A stretch of DNA of 64,000 bases, taken from assembly GCA_946800325.1 (NCBI GenBank), contig OX326958.1, positions 69,561,264-69,625,263 of the forward strand, written 5' to 3'. Position 1 is the stretch's first letter. Each line of letters opens with the position of its first letter. Below the pieces are notes generated by a model, which was given only the letters and a program-made list of their open reading frames with translations, had not been told where the DNA came from and ran no database searches. Shown here piece after piece: positions 60,301-64,000 of the stretch. This DNA is from Luzula sylvatica (Eukaryota; Streptophyta; Magnoliopsida; Poales; Juncaceae). Made by a program: the position numbers and the translations under genes.

Positions 60301-63300
60301 CAAAAAAAGATAATTAGTTTATGATTTTCTTAAAAAAGAAAAGAAAATTAGTTTGAGGTTTTCATCAAAAAAAAAAATTAATTAGTTGGTGTTTTCCTTA
60401 ATAAAAAGAAAATTAGTTTGTGGTCATCTTCAAAAAAAGAAAATTAGTTTGTGGTTTTCTTCAAAAAAAGAAAATTAGTTTCTGGTTTTCTTCAAAAAAA
60501 GAAAAATTAGTTTGTGGTTTTCTTCAAAAAAAGAAAAATTAGTTTGTGGTTTTCTTCAAAAAAAGAAAAATTAGTTTGTGGTTTTCTTCAAAAAAAGAAA
60601 ATTAGTTTGTGGTTTTCTTCAAAAAATGAAAACTAGTTTGTTGTTTTCTTCAAAAAAAGAAAAATTAGTTTGTGGTTTTCTTCAAAAAAAGAAAATTAGT
60701 TTGTGGTTTTCTTCAAAAAAAGAAAATTAGTTTGTGGTTTTCTTCAAAAAATGAAAACTAGTTTGTGGTTTTCTTCAAAAAAAGAAAAATTAGTTTGTGG
60801 TTTTCTTCAAAAAAAAGAAAAATTAGTTTGTGGTTTTCTTCAAAAAAGTAAAATTAGTTTCTGGTTTATTTCAAAAAAGGAAAATTAGTTTGTGGTTTTC
60901 TTCAAAAAAAGAAAATTAGTTTGTGTTTTTCTTCAAAAAAAGAAATTTAGTTTGTGTTTTTCTTCAAAAAAAGAAAATTAGTTTGTGGTTTTCTTCAAAA
61001 AAAGAAAATTAGTTTGTGGTTTTCTTCAAAAATAGAAAAAATTAGTTCGTTGTTTTCTTCACAAAAAGACAAATTAGTTTGTGTTTTTCTTCAAAAAAAG
61101 AAAATTAGTTTGTGGTTTTCTTCAAAAAAAGAAAATTAGTTTGTGTTTTTCTTAACAAAAAGTAAATTAGGTTGTGGTTTTCTTAAAAAAAAGAAAATTA
61201 GTTTGTGGTTTTCTTCAAAAAAAGAAAAAATTAGTTTGTTGTTTTCATCAAAAAAAGAAAAATTAGTTTGTGGTTTTCTTAAAAAAAAAGAAAATTAGTT
61301 TGTGGTCTTCTTCAAAAAAAGAAAAATTAGTTTGTGGTTTTCTTCAAAAAAAAGAAAATTAGTTTGTGGTTTTCTTCAAAAAAAGAAAATTAGTTTGAGG
61401 CTTTCTCCAAAAAAAGAAAATTCGTTTGTGGTTTTCTTCAAAAAAAGGAAATTAGTTTGTGGTTTTCTTCAAAAAAAGAAAAATTAGTTTGTGGTTTTCT
61501 TCAAAAATAGAAAATTAGTTTGTGATTTTCTTCAAAAAAAGAAAATTAGTTTGTGGTTTTCTTCAAAAAAAGTAAAATTAGTTTCTGGTTTATTTCAAAA
61601 AAAACGAAAATTAGTTTGTGGTTTTCTTCAAAAAAAGAAAATTAGTTTGTGGTTTTCTTCAAAAAAAGAAAAATTAGTTTGTGTTTTTTTTCAAAAAAAG
61701 AAAATTAGTTTGTGCTTTTCTTCAAAAAAAGAAAATTAGTTTGTGGTTTTCTACAAAAAAAGATAATTAGTTTATGATTTTCTTAAAAAAGAAAAGAAAA
61801 TTAGTTTGAGGTTTTCATCAAAAAAAAATTAATTAGTTGGTGTTTTCCTTAATAAAAAGAAAATTAGTTTGTGGTCATCTTCAAAAAAAGAAAATTAGTT
61901 TGTGGTTTTCTTCAAAAAAAGAAAATTAGTTTGTGGTTTTCTTCAAAAAAAGAAAAATTAGTTTGTGGTTTTCTTCAAAAAAAGAAAAATTAGTTTCTGG
62001 TTTTCTTCAAAAAAAGAAAAATTAGTTTGTGGTTTTCTTCAAAAAAAGAAAATTAGTTTGTGGTTTTCTTCAAAAAATGAAAACTAGTTTGTGGTTTTCT
62101 TCAAAAAAAGAAAAATTAGTTTGTGGTTTTCTTCATAAAAAAGAAAAATTAGTTTGTGGTTTTCTTCAAAAAAGTAAAATTAGTTTCTGGTTTATTTCAA
62201 AAAAAGAAAATTAGTTTGTGGTTTTCTTCAAAAAAAGAAAATTAGTTTGTGTTTTTCTTCAAAAAAAGAAATTTAGTTTGTGGTCATCTTCAAAAAAAGA
62301 AAATTAGTTTGTGGTTTTCTTCAACAAAAGAAAATTAGTTTGAGGCTTTCTTCAAAAAAAGCAAATTAGTTTGTTGTTTTCTTCAAAAAAAGAAAATTAG
62401 TTTGTGATTTCCTTCATAAAAAGAAAAATTAGTTTGTGGTTTTCTTCAAAAAAAGAAAATTAGTTTGTGGTTTCCTTCGAAAAAGGAAAATTAGTTTGTG
62501 GTTTTCTTCAAAAATATAAAATTAGTTTGTGATTTTCTTCAAAATAAGAAAATTAGTCTGTGGTTTTCTTCAAAAAAATAATAAAATTAGTTTGTGGTTT
62601 TCTTCAAAAAAAAGAAAATTAGTTTGTGATTTTCTCCAAAAAATGAAAAATTAGTTTGTGGTTTTCTTCAAAAAAAGAAAAATTAGTTTGTCGTTTTCTT
62701 CAAAAAAAGAAAAATTAGTTTGTGGTTTTCTTCAAAAAAAGAAAATTAGATTGTGGTTTTCTTAAAAAAATGAAAACTAGTTTGTGGTTTTCTTCAAAAA
62801 AAGATAAATTAGTTTGTGGTTTTCTTCAAAAAAAGAAAATTAGTTCGTGGTTTTCTTCAAAAAAAGAAAATTAGTTTGAGGTTTTCTTCAAAAAAAGAAA
62901 ATTAGTTTGTGGTTTTCTTCAAAAAAAGAAAATTACTTTGTGGTTTTCTTCAAAAATATAAAAAATTAGTTTGTTGTTTTCTTCACAAAAAGACAAATTA
63001 GTTTGTGGTTTTCTTCAAAAAAAGAAAATTAGTTTGTGGTTTTCTTCAAAAAAAGAAAATTAGTTTGTGGTTTTCTTCAAAAAAAGAAAGAATTAGTTTG
63101 TTGTTTTCATCAAAAAAAGAAAAATAGTTTGAGGCTTTCTCCAAAAAAAGAAAATTAGTTTGTGGTTTTCTTCAAAAAAAGGAAATTAGTTTGTGGTTTT
63201 CTTCAAAAAAAGAAAAATTAGTTTGTGGTTTTCTTCAAAAAAAGAAAATTAGTTTGTGATTTTCTTCAAAAAAAGAAAATTAGTTTGTGGTTTTCTTCAA

Positions 63301-64000
63301 AAAAAGTAAAATTAGTTTCTGGTTTATTTCAAAAAAAACCAAAATTAGTTTGTGGTTTTCTTCAAAAAAAGAAAATTAGTTTGTGGTTTTCTTCAAAAAA
63401 AGAAAAATTAGTTTGTGTTTTTTTTCAAAAAAAGAAAATTAGTTTGTGCTTTTCTTCAAAAAAAGAAAATTAGTTTGTGGATTTTTTCAAAAAAAGATAA
63501 TTAGTTTATGATTTTCTTAAAAAAGAAAAGAAAATTAGTTTGAGGTTTTCATCAAAAAAAAATTAATTAGTAGGTGTTTTCCTTAATAAAAAGAAAATTA
63601 GTTTGTGGTCATCTTCAAAAAAAGAAAATTAGTTTGTGGTTTTCTTCAAAAAAAGAAAATTAGTTTGTGGTTTTCTTCTAAAAAAGAAAAATTAGTTTGT
63701 GGTTTTCTTCAAAAAAAGAAAAATTAGTTTGTGGTTTTCTTCAAAAAAAAAAAATTAGTTTGTGGTTTTCTTCAAAAAATGAAAACTAGTTTGTGGTTTT
63801 CTTCAAAAAAAGAAAAATTAGTTTGTGGTTTTCTTCAAAAAAAAGAAAAATTAGTTTGTGGTTTTCTTCAAAAAAGTAAAATTAGTTTCTGGTTTATTTC
63901 AAAAAAATAAAATTAGTTTGTGGTTTTCTTAAAAAAGAGAAAATTAGTTTGTGGTTTTCTTAAAAAAGAGAAAATTAGTTTGTGGTTTTCTTCAAAAAAA
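51371..64000 (+). repeat. Satellite duplication, offset 10,409 bp, second copy cut by the window end
   Basis: Sequence from about 51,371 recurs from about 61,780. Landmarks at 51,620 and 52,816 recur at 62,029 and 63,225, both exactly 10,409 bp later. The paired CTTAAAAAAGAGAAAATTAG variants at about 53,520-53,570 recur at about 63,930-63,980. The repeat unit is therefore probably at least 10.4 kb and continues beyond the window. Confidence 0.85.
55270..58270 (+). repeat. Satellite duplication, offset about 1.86 kb
   Basis: Positions about 55,270-56,405 recur at about 57,129-58,265. The rare variant TTTGTGGGTCATCTTC is at 55,581 and 57,440 (offset 1,859). The segment between the copies (about 56,410-57,128) is not repeated after the second copy, so later loss or conversion has altered one side. 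Confidence 0.75.

Larger units (their letters stand above)
19774..64000 (+). repeat. 31-bp satellite array, 44.2 kb, head to tail, continuing past the window
   Basis: The unit reads GAAAATTAGTTTGTGG, then TTTTCTTC, then about seven A, for 31 bp. A common 32-bp form has one extra A before TTAG. All units face the same way, and I saw no interruption by other DNA from 19,774 to the end, about 1,400 units. Recurrent variants include TTAGTTTCTGGTTTATTTC, TTTGTGGTCATCTTC, TTTGAGGCTTTCTTC, TTTGTGATTTCCTTCAT and ACGGTTAGTTTCTATTTTTC. They occur in fixed order, giving higher-order structure. Adjacent units can pair TTTTCTT with AAGAAAA across a CAAAAA loop. Such arrays are typical of heterochromatin, but the chromosomal position is unknown. 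Plus-strand frames of 60-114 codons inside it are phase artefacts. Confidence 0.98.

Noticed and set aside
19852..63473. Dozens of plus-strand open frames of 60-114 codons inside the satellite (Lys/Phe/Leu/Ser-rich repeats such as VFFKKRKLVCGFLQKK)
   Set aside because: Two of three plus frames of each 31-bp unit lack a stop. A 31-bp unit shifts phase by one and a 32-bp unit shifts it back, so mixtures stay open by chance. Frames begin at GTG or similar in the repeat itself and end at the TTAG of a later unit. There is no sign of coding constraint.
19774..64000. CRISPR-like regular short repeats
   Set aside because: The 31-bp units are directly adjacent with no unique spacers, and the surrounding DNA is plant nuclear sequence.

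Overview
The window looks like nuclear DNA of a flowering plant, most likely a dicot. It is strongly AT-rich and has plant-type transposable elements: a short non-autonomous LTR retrotransposon with an initiator-Met primer-binding site, a Helitron, a foldback element and a LINE remnant. It also has AAACCCT telo-box motifs in a CT-rich leader-like segment, and a very long satellite array. The species cannot be named from sequence alone. I found no protein-coding gene I would defend, and no tRNA, rRNA or CRISPR array.

Layout 1-19,773: low-copy intergenic DNA, a graveyard of small elements. The clearest are a 1,635-bp TRIM-like LTR element at 3,102-4,736 (minus orientation, two 466-bp LTRs with three differences, 5-bp target duplication), a gap-free 220-bp foldback at 7,594-7,813, and a non-autonomous Helitron at about 11,237-12,658 with a perfect 3' hairpin and a CTAG end. 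There is also a LINE-type C-terminal remnant at about 14,914-15,114 (minus) and a four-copy GC-rich 36-bp minisatellite at 18,992-19,125. Several GC-elevated, CT-rich or purine-rich patches (about 540-815, 4,742-5,170, 7,165-7,525, 10,620-10,960, 18,420-18,600) look like decayed gene starts or captured gene fragments. TA and TG microsatellites and small local duplications fill much of the rest.

Layout 19,774-64,000: one uninterrupted head-to-tail array of a 31-bp unit (31 or 32 bp) that runs off the right edge. It holds roughly 1,400 monomers. Each reads, in order, GAAAATTAGTTTGTGG, then TTTTCTTC, then about seven A. Monomer variants recur in fixed order, so the array has higher-order structure. 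Large segments are duplicated in tandem at offsets near 1.78, 1.86, 2.29, 3.90, 7.55 and 10.41 kb, as expected from repeated unequal exchange, unless some copies are assembly artefacts. Apparent reading frames of 60-114 codons inside it are by-products of the 31/32-bp phase.

The most notable content is therefore structural: a sharply bounded, apparently young, higher-order-organised 31-bp satellite next to a GC-rich minisatellite and young element insertions. No gene system was found. All offsets and boundaries were read by eye at anchor points, without alignment software.
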